The notes under the pieces were generated by a model. The model did not search any database. It saw only the letters and a list, made by a program, of their open reading frames with translations, and had not been told where the DNA came from. Positions 14,381-21,486 of a DNA stretch of 22,874 nt are shown here, in pieces. Origin of the DNA: Patescibacteria group bacterium (GTDB taxonomy: Bacteria; Patescibacteriota; Minisyncoccia; Phycocordibacterales; UBA2100); the NCBI GenBank assembly GCA_024654485.1, contig JANLHO010000039.1, positions 1 to 22,874 of the forward strand, written 5' to 3'. The number at the start of each line of letters is the position of its first letter. The first letter of the stretch is position 1. The translations under genes were made by a program, and so were the position numbers.

Positions 14381-15322
14381 ATGCGTTCGGCTATATCGGC
14401 GGCTGTTATTTTTTCACTCCTTGCTCCGAATGCGGTCTTCGCCTTTCCTTTCGGAGGGCAAATATCGCAGATAGTGCCCTGCTACAACCAAGCCATCTAT
14501 TCTTCCGTCGGGCCCCCGCGGGGCGGTCCGTATATATGGACTCCCTCCACGAAAACGTACGAGTTTGGCGCTCCGTCCTTCGCCGGACAGTGGCTTTTGG
14601 GTCTCGCCGGCGCTCCATACTACTGCCTCGTCTCTATAGTCCCCGTCATCGTGTGGTCGGGCATCGCCATAACCATGATGGGGTCAAGCGGCGGCGGCTC
14701 GTACTCCAACCTCCTTTCATCCGGCGCAAATCAGGGCGGAAGACAGCCCTCTCTCAACGACCTTGTCACGCCGAAGCCTTTTCAGCCAACAGAGCCGCCT
14801 CCTTCCGTCGCGCCGCCTTCCACCCCCACGACGATAGGGCATGTGGTGATAAGCGAGGTCTTCTTCAATGTAGACGCCGCACACGGTTCAAACCCCGCCG
14901 ACCAGTGGGTGGAGCTATACAACGGCGGCACAGGCACGGTGGATTTTTCGGGATGGGCGCTGCAGAGCGGCTCGGAATTCAGCGCGATACCCAACGGCAC
15001 GACGCTCGCGCCGGGCCGCATGATGCTCATCACCGCATCCGCTTCCACGGCGTCTCGCTGGAGCGTACCCGCGGGGGTGGGCATAGTATCTATCAACGCT
15101 CTGATAGCAGGCGGTCTGCACATTACCGGCGGCGAGCTTTCACTTAGAGATAAGAATGGACAGGGAGTGGATGCCGTCTCGTGGGGAGACAATACGCAGG
15201 CTTTCAATCCTTCGGTGCCGACGGTACCGAGCGGCTACTCCATAGCGCGCTCCGGACTCGCGCAGGATACGAACGCGTCCGGCGATTGGAAGGCGCTTTC
15301 TGTCCCGACACCGGGCAGATAA
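14381..15322 (+). CDS. exported lamin-tail-domain (LTD) protein
   Basis: 313 residues. A signal peptide covers residues 1-21 (ending NAVFAF). The next 90 residues contain VGPPRGGPYIWTPSTKTYEF and GQWLLGLAGAPYYCLVS, a Trp/Tyr/Gly-rich block I recall from small CPR exported proteins, and a hydrophobic segment (VIVWSGIAITMMG) that may anchor it. After a Pro/Ser linker comes the lamin-tail domain, from about residue 157: HVVISEVFFNVDA, QWVELYNGGTGTVDFSGWAL, ITGGELSLRDKNGQGVDAVS and WGDNTQAF, ending TPGR. Bacterial LTDs are beta-sandwich modules on secreted or surface proteins, often joined to nucleases; no nuclease motif is present here. A TATAAT box ends 6 bases before the ATG, so the message is probably leaderless. 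Its stop is only 2 bases from the ksgA stop on the other strand. Confidence 0.8.
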   Translation: MRSAISAAVIFSLLAPNAVFAFPFGGQISQIVPCYNQAIYSSVGPPRGGPYIWTPSTKTYEFGAPSFAGQWLLGLAGAPYYCLVSIVPVIVWSGIAITMMGSSGGGSYSNLLSSGANQGGRQPSLNDLVTPKPFQPTEPPPSVAPPSTPTTIGHVVISEVFFNVDAAHGSNPADQWVELYNGGTGTVDFSGWALQSGSEFSAIPNGTTLAPGRMMLITASASTASRWSVPAGVGIVSINALIAGGLHITGGELSLRDKNGQGVDAVSWGDNTQAFNPSVPTVPSGYSIARSGLAQDTNASGDWKALSVPTPGR

Positions 15323-15324
15323 TT

Positions 15325-16158
15325 TCACGCGTTCAGCGCGCGCGTGAGGCGCACCCATTTCTCAAGAGGTATGTCCTCTGCCCGCGTCTTGCCTGAAATG
15401 TCGCACGCCGCAAGTGCAGTGGCTGCTTCCGCGCCGAAGGCACGCGCGAGATTGCCCGCGATCTGCTTGCGCTTGGAGGCAAACCCGGCGCGCACTGTCG
15501 CGAAAAAGTCCTCCTCGCTTATGCCCGCCCCGCTAAGAGCACCGCTTCTAGAGGGGTCCGAGAATGCCGCTCTGGAGATATTTTCTATGAGGATGACTGC
15601 GGAATCCACCGAAGGCGGGGGCGAGAAATTGCCCCGCGAGACTTTGGCTATCATTTTCGGATTGCCATATATTTTTACCGAAAGTGAGAGAATGCTTTCC
15701 TTGCCACTCCGCGCGATGATGCGGTCGGCCACCTCTTTTTGCACCAGAAGCGCCATCGCGCGCGGCTGATGCTTGGCGGTAAGGAATTGCCGTATTATCT
15801 CTCCGGTTATGTAGTACGGGATATTGGCCGCTACCACGTACGGTCCCGCATCAAGGAGCCGGTCGGAAACGTTCCGGACATCGCCCTGTACGACGCGCAG
15901 TCGTCCGCTCGCGATGTCGTACGCGAATTCTCGTTTCAGGAAATTGACGAGCGTTTCGTCCTTTTCTATCGCCACGACCGGCCCGCGCTTCAAGAGTTCT
16001 CTTGTAAGCGCGCCTTTGCCAGGCCCTATCTCAAGGATGGTCTCTCCGCGCTTCACGCCGACGGACGAAGCGAGCTTCGCTGCCGCCCACGCTCCGGTGA
16101 GGAAGTGCTGCCCGAGACGTGCCCCCACACCAGACTTGCGTATCATTTTGCGGGACAT
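15325..16158 (-). CDS. ksgA: 16S rRNA adenine dimethyltransferase KsgA
   Basis: 277 residues. KsgA dimethylates two adjacent adenines in the 3' hairpin of 16S rRNA late in small-subunit assembly, using S-adenosylmethionine. Visible motifs are LGQHFL (15-20), the SAM loop EIGPGKG (43-49), the acidic residue after it (AIEKDE, 63-68), QGDVRN (91-96), the catalytic NIPYYIT (112-118) and FSPPPSVDSAV (178-188), then FASKRKQIAGNL in the C-terminal domain. Length is normal for the family. The 15-residue leader MSRKMIRKSGVGARL before the conserved core is nearly the same as the leader of PurA in this window. A start at the second Met (residue 5) is also possible. It lies 108 bp downstream of the helicase gene on the same strand. 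Confidence 0.95.
   Translation of the reverse strand: MSRKMIRKSGVGARLGQHFLTGAWAAAKLASSVGVKRGETILEIGPGKGALTRELLKRGPVVAIEKDETLVNFLKREFAYDIASGRLRVVQGDVRNVSDRLLDAGPYVVAANIPYYITGEIIRQFLTAKHQPRAMALLVQKEVADRIIARSGKESILSLSVKIYGNPKMIAKVSRGNFSPPPSVDSAVILIENISRAAFSDPSRSGALSGAGISEEDFFATVRAGFASKRKQIAGNLARAFGAEAATALAACDISGKTRAEDIPLEKWVRLTRALNA
16121..16157 (-). repeat. dispersed GTYTGGTGT-type motif, copy in the ksgA start
   Basis: On the minus strand CGCAAAATGATACGCAAG then TCTGGTGTGGGGGCAC codes for the KsgA leader. It matches the purA leader DNA (19771-19807) and two spacer copies. Confidence 0.6.
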
Positions 16159-16215
16159 AAAAAATGGGCTACAAACTCCCGAGTACTGTACGTTATTTAT
16201 GGTAGAAAGTCGTGT

Positions 16216-16259
16216 CGCGGCAAAACGTGAGCAAGGCGCAAGTTGGTGTAGCGGCGTAC
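16216..16259 (+). repeat. dispersed GTYTGGTGT-type motif, spacer copy upstream of ksgA
   Basis: GGCAAAACGTGAGCAAGG then CGCAAGTTGGTGTAGCGGC resembles the ksgA-start motif in the opposite orientation. It lies in the 108-bp helicase-ksgA spacer and is the most divergent copy. Confidence 0.4.
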
Positions 16260-16266
16260 CCCTCTC

Positions 16267-18192
16267 TTATGTGATGATATTTTCGCCATAGTCGCTGCCG
16301 GGGTTCGCGTGTCGTACGAGACGCGGATCAAGGTCGCTCAGGAATTCCGAAGGAATCGTGTGCTCTCGCGTACCGTAGCGCATGCGCTCGTCCGCATACG
16401 AGAGAAAAAGACGTTTGCGCGCGCGGGTTAGAGCCACGTAGAAAAGGCGCCGTTCCTCTTCCGGGTCGCGCACGGCGTCGGAGGAGGGCGCGCCCTCGCG
16501 CAGGGATGGGAAAAGCCCCTGCTCAAGTCCGGTGACGAAAATAGCGTCAAATTCAAGACCCTTGGATGCATGTACCGTCATGAGGGACACCGCATCGGCC
16601 TCTTGCGAGTCGGCGGCCGGAAGCTCGTCCTGATCACTCTGGAGCGCGGCCTCTTCAAGAAGCTTCTCTATTCCCTGCGGGGGCTGTTCGTAATCGTACC
16701 GGGTCGCCAGGTTTACAAGCTCGCGTATGTTCTCAAGGCGCTCGCCTGCCTCGCCGGAGGGGGACGCCTCGCCCTGCGGGTACATGCGCTCAATGCCGCT
16801 TATCTCTATCGCGGCGCGTACTGCCTCGGAAGCGGGAAACGTATCTATGGCGGAGGATATTTTGGAGAGACTCTCTCGGAAGTGCGCGACTTTCTTCGCT
16901 GCGGCTCCGGAGAGCGCGGCTCCGGAGAACATTTTCTCAAGCGTGACTTTTCCTATGCCGCGCGGCGGCGCGCCTGCGGCGCGCGCGATATCAAGGCGGG
17001 AAAGCGGATTTCGCGCTGCGCGCACATATGAGAGGACGTCTTTCACCTCCTTGCGCTCAAAGAATTTCGTTCCGAGCACGCGATACGGTATGCCGAAGTG
17101 CAGAAGCGCCTCTTCAAGTACGCGCGATTGGAAGTTCTCGCGGTAAAGTACGGCGATTTTATTCGCACGTACGCCGCTCCCGATAAGTGTTTGTATCGTT
17201 GTCGCGACGAACCACGCCTCGTCCATTTCGTTGCGCGCACCGTACATCTCTATCGCCTCGCCCGTCTCATTTTCGGTAAATAGGTTTTTCGGCTTCCGGC
17301 GGACGTTTTTTTCTATAATACCGTTTGCGGCCGACAGTATCGTGCGGGTGGAGCGATAGTTTTGCTCCAGAGTCACTATTTTCGTCCCCGGATACGCGCG
17401 TTCAAAATCCAGCAGGTACTCAAGGTCTGCCCCTCTCCAGCTGTAGATGTTTTGATCACCATCTCCGACGACGCAGACATTTTTCTTCTCGCCGGAGAGA
17501 AACGAGATTATCTCGTATTGCACCGCGTTGGTGTCTTGGTACTCATCAATTGTGATGTGGGAAAAGCGCTTCTGAAGCTTCTCGCGCACGGCCGCCTGCG
17601 CGCGCAGAAGGGAGTGCGTGCGCAGCAGTATGTCGTCAAAATCCAACGCACCCTCCGAGGCGAGCGAGCTCTCATACACCCGCCATATCCGCGTGATGCT
17701 TTTTGCCCGCGCGCTGCGCGCGCTTTCCTCGTACTCTTCCGGAGAGAGGCTCCGGCTCTTGGCGTGAGATATCGCCGAGAGGATCTGCCGCGGCGTCATG
17801 GACTCGTCGTCAAGGCCGTCCTGCGCGCGCTTTATTGCCCGCGCGCTGTCGTCGCGGTCCCAGATGGAGAAGGCACGCGGAAGTCCCGCTTCTTTGTGAA
17901 ATTCACGCAGCACCCGCACTCCGAATGCATGGAAGGTCGCGATTAGGGGCAGGCTCCTGCCCGCAGGGACAAGAGAGCGGACGCGCTCCCGCATTTCGTC
18001 GGCAGCTTTGTTGGTGAAGGTGACGGCCAGTATCTGCCGAGGAGGCACGCCTTTCTCCACTATCAGATGGATTATCCGGCTGGTTATGGTCTTTGTCTTG
18101 CCCGCCCCCGCCCCCGCTATTATCAGGAGAGGGCCTTCGGTGTGCAGCGCAGCTTCCAGTTGTCGTGCGTTGAGGGCGTCTAAATGGGTCAT
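16267..18192 (-). CDS. UvrD/PcrA-type superfamily 1 DNA helicase
   Basis: 641 residues carrying the full set of SF1A motifs: the Q motif LNARQLEA (7-14), Walker A AGAGAGKT (26-33), motif Ia AVTFTNKAADEM, motif II DEYQDTN (216-222), motif III GDGDQNIYSWRGA (243-255), motif IV LEQNYRS (275-281), motif V VHASKGLEFD with GLEQGLFP, and motif VI YVALTRARKRL. These proteins unwind DNA 3' to 5' in nucleotide-excision and mismatch repair and help clear replication blocks. The protein is shorter than E. coli UvrD or PcrA (about 720) mainly by loss of the C-terminal tail. The ATG is preceded at 9 bases by TATAGT with an upstream TGG, an extended -10 pattern. UvrD and PcrA cannot be told apart from this sequence alone. 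Confidence 0.94.
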   Translation of the reverse strand: MTHLDALNARQLEAALHTEGPLLIIAGAGAGKTKTITSRIIHLIVEKGVPPRQILAVTFTNKAADEMRERVRSLVPAGRSLPLIATFHAFGVRVLREFHKEAGLPRAFSIWDRDDSARAIKRAQDGLDDESMTPRQILSAISHAKSRSLSPEEYEESARSARAKSITRIWRVYESSLASEGALDFDDILLRTHSLLRAQAAVREKLQKRFSHITIDEYQDTNAVQYEIISFLSGEKKNVCVVGDGDQNIYSWRGADLEYLLDFERAYPGTKIVTLEQNYRSTRTILSAANGIIEKNVRRKPKNLFTENETGEAIEMYGARNEMDEAWFVATTIQTLIGSGVRANKIAVLYRENFQSRVLEEALLHFGIPYRVLGTKFFERKEVKDVLSYVRAARNPLSRLDIARAAGAPPRGIGKVTLEKMFSGAALSGAAAKKVAHFRESLSKISSAIDTFPASEAVRAAIEISGIERMYPQGEASPSGEAGERLENIRELVNLATRYDYEQPPQGIEKLLEEAALQSDQDELPAADSQEADAVSLMTVHASKGLEFDAIFVTGLEQGLFPSLREGAPSSDAVRDPEEERRLFYVALTRARKRLFLSYADERMRYGTREHTIPSEFLSDLDPRLVRHANPGSDYGENIIT

Positions 18193-18201
18193 ACCAAGGG
18201 G

Positions 18202-18207
18202 ACTATA
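18202..18207 (-). promoter_or_regulatory. extended -10 box of the helicase gene
   Basis: TGGTATAGT on the minus strand fits an extended -10, and the ATG 18192 follows after 9 bases, so the leader would be about 2-3 bases. No clear -35. Confidence 0.45.
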
Positions 18208-18284
18208 CCACGTCCCATGCTGATATTATGGCTCTGCGCAAGGATTTTTATGCGCTGAGCCGGAGAGATTTCGTGCCGTCATTA

Positions 18285-18315
18285 TTGACAAAAGCGCTAT
18301 CCACCCGCGTATTCA
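18285..18315 (+). promoter_or_regulatory. possible promoter upstream of the LysM-M23 gene
   Basis: TTGACA (18285-18290) is followed after 19 bases by TATTCA, a rather long spacing. Between here and the GTG start lie three small hairpins, for example AACGGT-GGCACT-ACCGTT near 18358-18375, which could regulate the roughly 120-base leader. The spacer 18193-18438 holds no gene that I can support. Confidence 0.3.
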
Positions 18316-18438
18316 TAAATGAATTGACTATGAATGATGCTTTGGTTAGGGTTAACGGAACGGTGGCACTACCGTTTTACCGAATACGGTCCGGCCCGAT
18401 TGTAGATCGGCTGAAGCCGCGCTCCAGACCTGAAGAAT

Positions 18439-19581
18439 GTGTCATCGTACCGAAAAAGGCTTATCACAGTTCGCAAACAAAAAGACTCTCGTGCGGCCCG
18501 CTTGTCGCACGGAGGAAAGCGATTCCACGCATCCGTACGCACGGGGGCTTTTCTCATCTCCCTGATGCTTGTTGCAACCCTAATGCCCGCGACCGCGCGG
18601 GCAAGCGTTTTTGGAAGCATCATCGCCGCACTTACCGGGAACGGCAGCTCTCGGTCAGGTTACGCACAGCGTGCGTCGGGCAATCTCCAGGCTCTGCATC
18701 TTCCGACCCCGGCCATGAACCTCAATCCATCCCCCGCCACGGGTGGCGGCGGCGTAGTCATCGTAGACGGCTCCGCGCTACTGCCATCGGAAGGACCTTC
18801 GGGAACCATTGCGGACATAGCGAAGCCAAAGAACGGCACCATAAGCACGTACGTCGTGCAGACTGGCGATACCGTTTCCGAGATAGCCGAGCTCTTTGGC
18901 GTGCCTGTCAGCACCATTCTCTGGGCCAACGACATATCACGCGCTACGCAGCTCCGCGTCGGGCAGAAACTCACCATCCTTCCGATACCGGGAATTATTT
19001 ACACGGTGAAAAAAGGCGACACGCTATCTTCCATCGCGAAGCGGTACGACGGCAGCGAGGAGGAAATATTGAGCTACAACGGCCTGAGCGAGACGAGCCT
19101 CGCCGTCGGTACGGATATCATCATCCCCAACGGTGAAATGCCCGCCACGGTGGCGAAATCCTCCTCCGGTAAAAAGACGAGCGTGAGCAGTGGGTCGGCG
19201 CACGATGTCGGACCGCGCGGAGACGCCTCGGAGGTCGCCTACTACATCTCGCCTCTCTCTCGCTACACCAAGACGCAGGGCATACACGGGTACAATTCCG
19301 TGGACCTTGCGGCCCCATCGGGGACGCCGATAGTGGCGAGCGCTACGGGCGACGTGGTCGTTGCGAAAGACGGAGGGTGGAACGGCGGCTATGGCAGCTA
19401 CGTCGTGGTAGGCCACGGCAACGGCTCGCAGACCCTCTACTCGCACATGTCAAAGGTAAACGTATACGGCGGCCAGCATGTGGTCCAAGGGCAGGTCATA
19501 GGCTACGTCGGCGCGACCGGCCTTGCGACCGGCTCGCACCTTCACTTTGAGATAAGGAACGGTATCAGGAATCCTTTCTAG
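18439..19581 (+). CDS. LysM-M23 peptidoglycan endopeptidase, exported
   Basis: 380 residues from GTG 18439. No ATG lies in frame before the membrane segment, so the GTG is the best start; it gives a basic N-terminus and a signal or anchor helix (about 36-55, TGAFLISLMLVATLMPATA). After a Gly/Ser linker come two LysM domains (about 137-182, YVVQTGDTVSEIAELF; 187-231, YTVKKGDTLSSIAKRY), which bind glycan strands. The C-terminal M23 domain has the zinc ligands H283 and D289 in HGYNSVDL, YSHMS around H336 and HLHFEIR (367-373), the pattern of active LytM/EnvC-type endopeptidases. It likely cuts peptide cross-links in the wall during growth or division. The gene ends at a perfect 11-bp hairpin and is transcribed away from the helicase gene. 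Confidence 0.93.
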   Translation: MSSYRKRLITVRKQKDSRAARLSHGGKRFHASVRTGAFLISLMLVATLMPATARASVFGSIIAALTGNGSSRSGYAQRASGNLQALHLPTPAMNLNPSPATGGGGVVIVDGSALLPSEGPSGTIADIAKPKNGTISTYVVQTGDTVSEIAELFGVPVSTILWANDISRATQLRVGQKLTILPIPGIIYTVKKGDTLSSIAKRYDGSEEEILSYNGLSETSLAVGTDIIIPNGEMPATVAKSSSGKKTSVSSGSAHDVGPRGDASEVAYYISPLSRYTKTQGIHGYNSVDLAAPSGTPIVASATGDVVVAKDGGWNGGYGSYVVVGHGNGSQTLYSHMSKVNVYGGQHVVQGQVIGYVGATGLATGSHLHFEIRNGIRNPF

Positions 19582-19584
19582 GCC

Positions 19585-19612
19585 GGAGAAGCGGGGCGCA
19601 TCCCGCTTCTCC
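19585..19612 (+). terminator. hairpin after the LysM-M23 gene
   Basis: GGAGAAGCGGG and CCCGCTTCTCC form a perfect 11-bp stem with a 6-base loop, 3 bases after the stop codon. There is no T-run after it, so it may act as a transcript-stabilising hairpin or a weak terminator. Confidence 0.6.
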
Positions 19613-19625
19613 CCCGCTGACGACC

Positions 19626-19654
19626 TTGATTTGGCGCTGCCAAACTGCTAGACT
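19626..19654 (+). promoter_or_regulatory. predicted purA promoter with a palindrome in its spacer
   Basis: TTGATT and TAGACT are 17 bases apart. The palindrome TTTGGC-GCT-GCCAAA (19630-19644) overlaps the -35 box and the spacer, where a repressor could bind. Transcription would begin near 19661, leaving a leader of about 100 bases. Confidence 0.45.
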
Positions 19655-19662
19655 CGGTCAGT

Positions 19663-19692
19663 TGTGCCCCCACACCAACTTGCGTCTGGCGT
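19663..19692 (-). repeat. dispersed GTYTGGTGT-type motif, spacer copy upstream of purA
   Basis: On the minus strand GCAAGTTGGTGTGGGGGCAC matches the ksgA-start copy in all but two positions. It lies in the predicted purA leader, in the opposite orientation to the copy inside the purA start. Confidence 0.6.
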
Positions 19693-19764
19693 CCGTTTTG
19701 TTTCGGCATTGCCCCTCCTTTTTCAACACATGACTAGCCTCAAAGTCATTTCTGCGCCGCGCTT

Positions 19765-20808
19765 ATGATACGCAAAATGAGACGCGAGTCTGGTGTCGGG
19801 GGTGTGCTTATCATGGATGTCATAGTCGATCTCCAGTACGGGGATTGCGGCAAAGGCAAAGTCGCCCACTATCTCTCGCATAAAAACTCCTACACTCACG
19901 TCCTGCGCTACAACGGCGGCTGCAACGCGGGGCACACCATCTTTCACAAGGGAAAGAAATTCATCACGCACCACATTCCCGCGGGCGTGTTTTTCGGCAT
20001 TCCGTCCGTCATCGGCAACGGCTGCGTCGTGGATCCCGAGCAATTTTTCCGCGAGATAAAGATGCTGGAGAAAGGAGGGGTGAAAACAAAGGGCAAGATA
20101 TTTATCGCGGAGAATACGCACGTGATCACGGAGGCCAACAAAGCGGAGGACAAGAAGAAGGGCGCAAAGATCGGGACTACGGGTCGCGGCAACGGCCCCG
20201 CCTATCGCGACAAATACGGCCGCACGGGCTCGCTCGCAAAAAGCGTCGCGCGTCTCAAGCCGTATCTCGTAGATCTATACAAGCTCTGGTATTCAGGCAA
20301 AACGGTGCGAATCCTCGCGGAAGGCGCGCAGGGCTTCGGGCTGGATATAGATTGGGGCGACTACCCTTTCGTCACCTCTTCGCACTGCACGACCGCCGGC
20401 TCTCTTCTAAACGGCCTACCGGCGACCTCCGTGCGCCACGTGTGGGGCGTCGCGAAGATATACGAGACGTATGTGGGCAGTAAGAAATTCCAGCCTGCGG
20501 GAGATGTGTTCAACAAAATGGCCGACCTCGGTGAGGAGTACGGCGCGACGACCGGCCGCCGTCGCCAGACCAACTGGATGAACATGCAAAATCTGGAGCG
20601 AGCCGTCCGCATAAACGGCGTCACGCACATCGTCTTCAACAAGGTGGACGTCTTGCGCGCGCTGGGCGTGTGGGCCGTGATAGACCGTGGGCGCGTGCGC
20701 AAATTCAAGAGCGAGGAGGCGATGACGGAATTCATTTCCGTGCGCCTGCGCACTTTTGGTATCCCCAAGCGCCGCATCTTCTTCTCCGAGAGCAAGGAGC
20801 GGATTTGA
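19765..20808 (+). CDS. purA: adenylosuccinate synthetase, short form
   Basis: 347 residues against about 430 in most bacteria, near the length of archaeal PurA. The enzyme joins IMP and aspartate using GTP, the first committed step from IMP to AMP. Motifs are DLQYGDCGKGKV (usual GxxWGDEGKGK, with Asp and the P-loop glycines kept but Glu replaced by Cys), YNGGCNAGHTI with the catalytic His, GTTGRGNGPAYRDK, EGAQGFGLDIDWGDYPFVTSSH, GEEYGATTGRRRQTNW and a VFNKVDVL segment in place of the usual guanine-binding TKLDVL. The missing 80 residues are in the central helical part. The first 16 residues resemble the KsgA leader; a start at Met17 (19813) would give the usual N-terminus, so the true start is uncertain. 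A promoter-like pair lies about 110-140 bases upstream. Confidence 0.9.
   Translation: MIRKMRRESGVGGVLIMDVIVDLQYGDCGKGKVAHYLSHKNSYTHVLRYNGGCNAGHTIFHKGKKFITHHIPAGVFFGIPSVIGNGCVVDPEQFFREIKMLEKGGVKTKGKIFIAENTHVITEANKAEDKKKGAKIGTTGRGNGPAYRDKYGRTGSLAKSVARLKPYLVDLYKLWYSGKTVRILAEGAQGFGLDIDWGDYPFVTSSHCTTAGSLLNGLPATSVRHVWGVAKIYETYVGSKKFQPAGDVFNKMADLGEEYGATTGRRRQTNWMNMQNLERAVRINGVTHIVFNKVDVLRALGVWAVIDRGRVRKFKSEEAMTEFISVRLRTFGIPKRRIFFSESKERI
19771..19807 (+). repeat. dispersed GTYTGGTGT-type motif, copy in the purA start
   Basis: CGCAAAATGAGACGCGAG then TCTGGTGTCGGGGGTGTGC encodes the PurA leader RKMRRESGVGGVL and lines up with the ksgA-start copy. Confidence 0.6.
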
Positions 20809-20869
20809 CCCGCACTTGACACAGTGTTAGGTTGTTGTACTCGCTGCACTCCCGCGGCGACGTGTTCTT

Positions 20870-20875
20870 GGAGGG
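20870..20875 (+). promoter_or_regulatory. ribosome binding site of the small orphan gene
   Basis: GGAGGG lies 4 bases before ATG 20880. It decides the start of this gene and is unusual in this window, where most starts lack such a site. Confidence 0.7.
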
Positions 20876-20879
20876 ACCA

Positions 20880-21227
20880 ATGAAGTTACACGAGGCAATT
20901 CAGCAGGCACTCGCGCTTCTGGACGCCGACAAGGAGGACGACATTGTGCGACTTGACACCTTGGTCAAGCTGTACACCTATCACAATGGCGAGGTATCGC
21001 CGAGGGACTGGCCGGAAGTTCTCGACGGATTCTACGGCCAGCTCTGCCGTGTTTCCGAAGGACCCGAGAAAAAGCACAAGCTCCAGATGGAGTCCATGCT
21101 GCGAACGGCCCACAATAATCTCTGGGACAAGCTTAACGCCTCCCAGACGGCCGCTCGCAGGTGTGCCGCGGACGAGTACAGGTCTCACCGTAACCGTGTT
21201 GGTCGGAACCTCAACGTTCGCGTCTGA
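20880..21227 (+). CDS. small protein of unknown function
   Basis: 115 residues from ATG 20880, chosen over an earlier in-frame start at 20832 because GGAGGG (20870-20875) lies 4 bases upstream, the clearest Shine-Dalgarno in the window. The sequence is helical and charged (MKLHEAIQQALALLDADKED, then YHNGEVSPRDWPEVLDGFYG) with a basic tail (YRSHRNRVGRNLNVRV) that could bind nucleic acid or ribosomes. I recognise no domain, signal or membrane segment. It is followed by a strong Rho-independent terminator. A TTGACA at 20816-20821 may be a -35 box, but no good -10 follows. Its strong ribosome site and terminator set it apart from the leaderless, hairpin-poor neighbours. It follows purA by 71 bases but probably forms its own unit. 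Confidence 0.72.
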   Translation: MKLHEAIQQALALLDADKEDDIVRLDTLVKLYTYHNGEVSPRDWPEVLDGFYGQLCRVSEGPEKKHKLQMESMLRTAHNNLWDKLNASQTAARRCAADEYRSHRNRVGRNLNVRV

Positions 21228-21256
21228 CGCCATAATCGCCCACGCCTCCTCAACAT

Positions 21257-21290
21257 GCGGCCGGACACTCCATCCGGCCGCCTCTTTTTT
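21257..21290 (+). terminator. Rho-independent terminator of the small orphan gene
   Basis: GCGGCCGGA and TCCGGCCGC form a perfect 9-bp stem with a 7-base loop, followed by CTCTTTTTTCTCTTTTT. It lies 30 bases after the stop codon. Confidence 0.88.
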
Positions 21291-21293
21291 CTC

Positions 21294-21335
21294 TTTTTAC
21301 GAACCAATATAGATTTTTACGAACCAAAATATAGA
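21294..21335. repeat. two tandem copies of a 20-22-base AT-rich unit
   Basis: TTTTTACGAACCAATATAGA is followed directly by a second copy with two extra A bases (TTTTTACGAACCAAAATATA and GA). It lies between the terminator and the palindrome. Confidence 0.85.
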
Positions 21336-21375
21336 AATCCCAATACTTCATATTTAATATAAAGTATTGGGATTT
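21335..21375. repeat. 41-bp AT-rich palindrome, copy 2
   Basis: AAATCCCAATACTT (21335-21348) pairs with AAGTATTGGGATTT on the right (21362-21375), and the full 20-bp arms have one mismatch. The core CCAATACTT[TC]ATAT is shared with 14199-14229. The remaining spacer up to 21486 shows no gene. Confidence 0.88.
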
Positions 21376-21486
21376 ACGACCGTCATTGTTGAGTTCCTCG
21401 GGGGGAGAATACAAAATACCGCACCGCGAGAGTTGCCGATTTTTTGTGAAACGACTAAGCCTGTGCAACGCGGTAACGGCGCAGCG

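Noticed and set aside
18228..19136. Plus-strand open frame of 302 residues overlapping the LysM-M23 gene
   Set aside because: The overlapping frame encodes clear LysM domains; this one is Arg/His-rich shadow sequence.
21250..21468. Minus-strand open frame of 72 residues between the small gene and comM
   Set aside because: It is read from the terminator, the tandem repeats and the palindrome, with no ribosome site.
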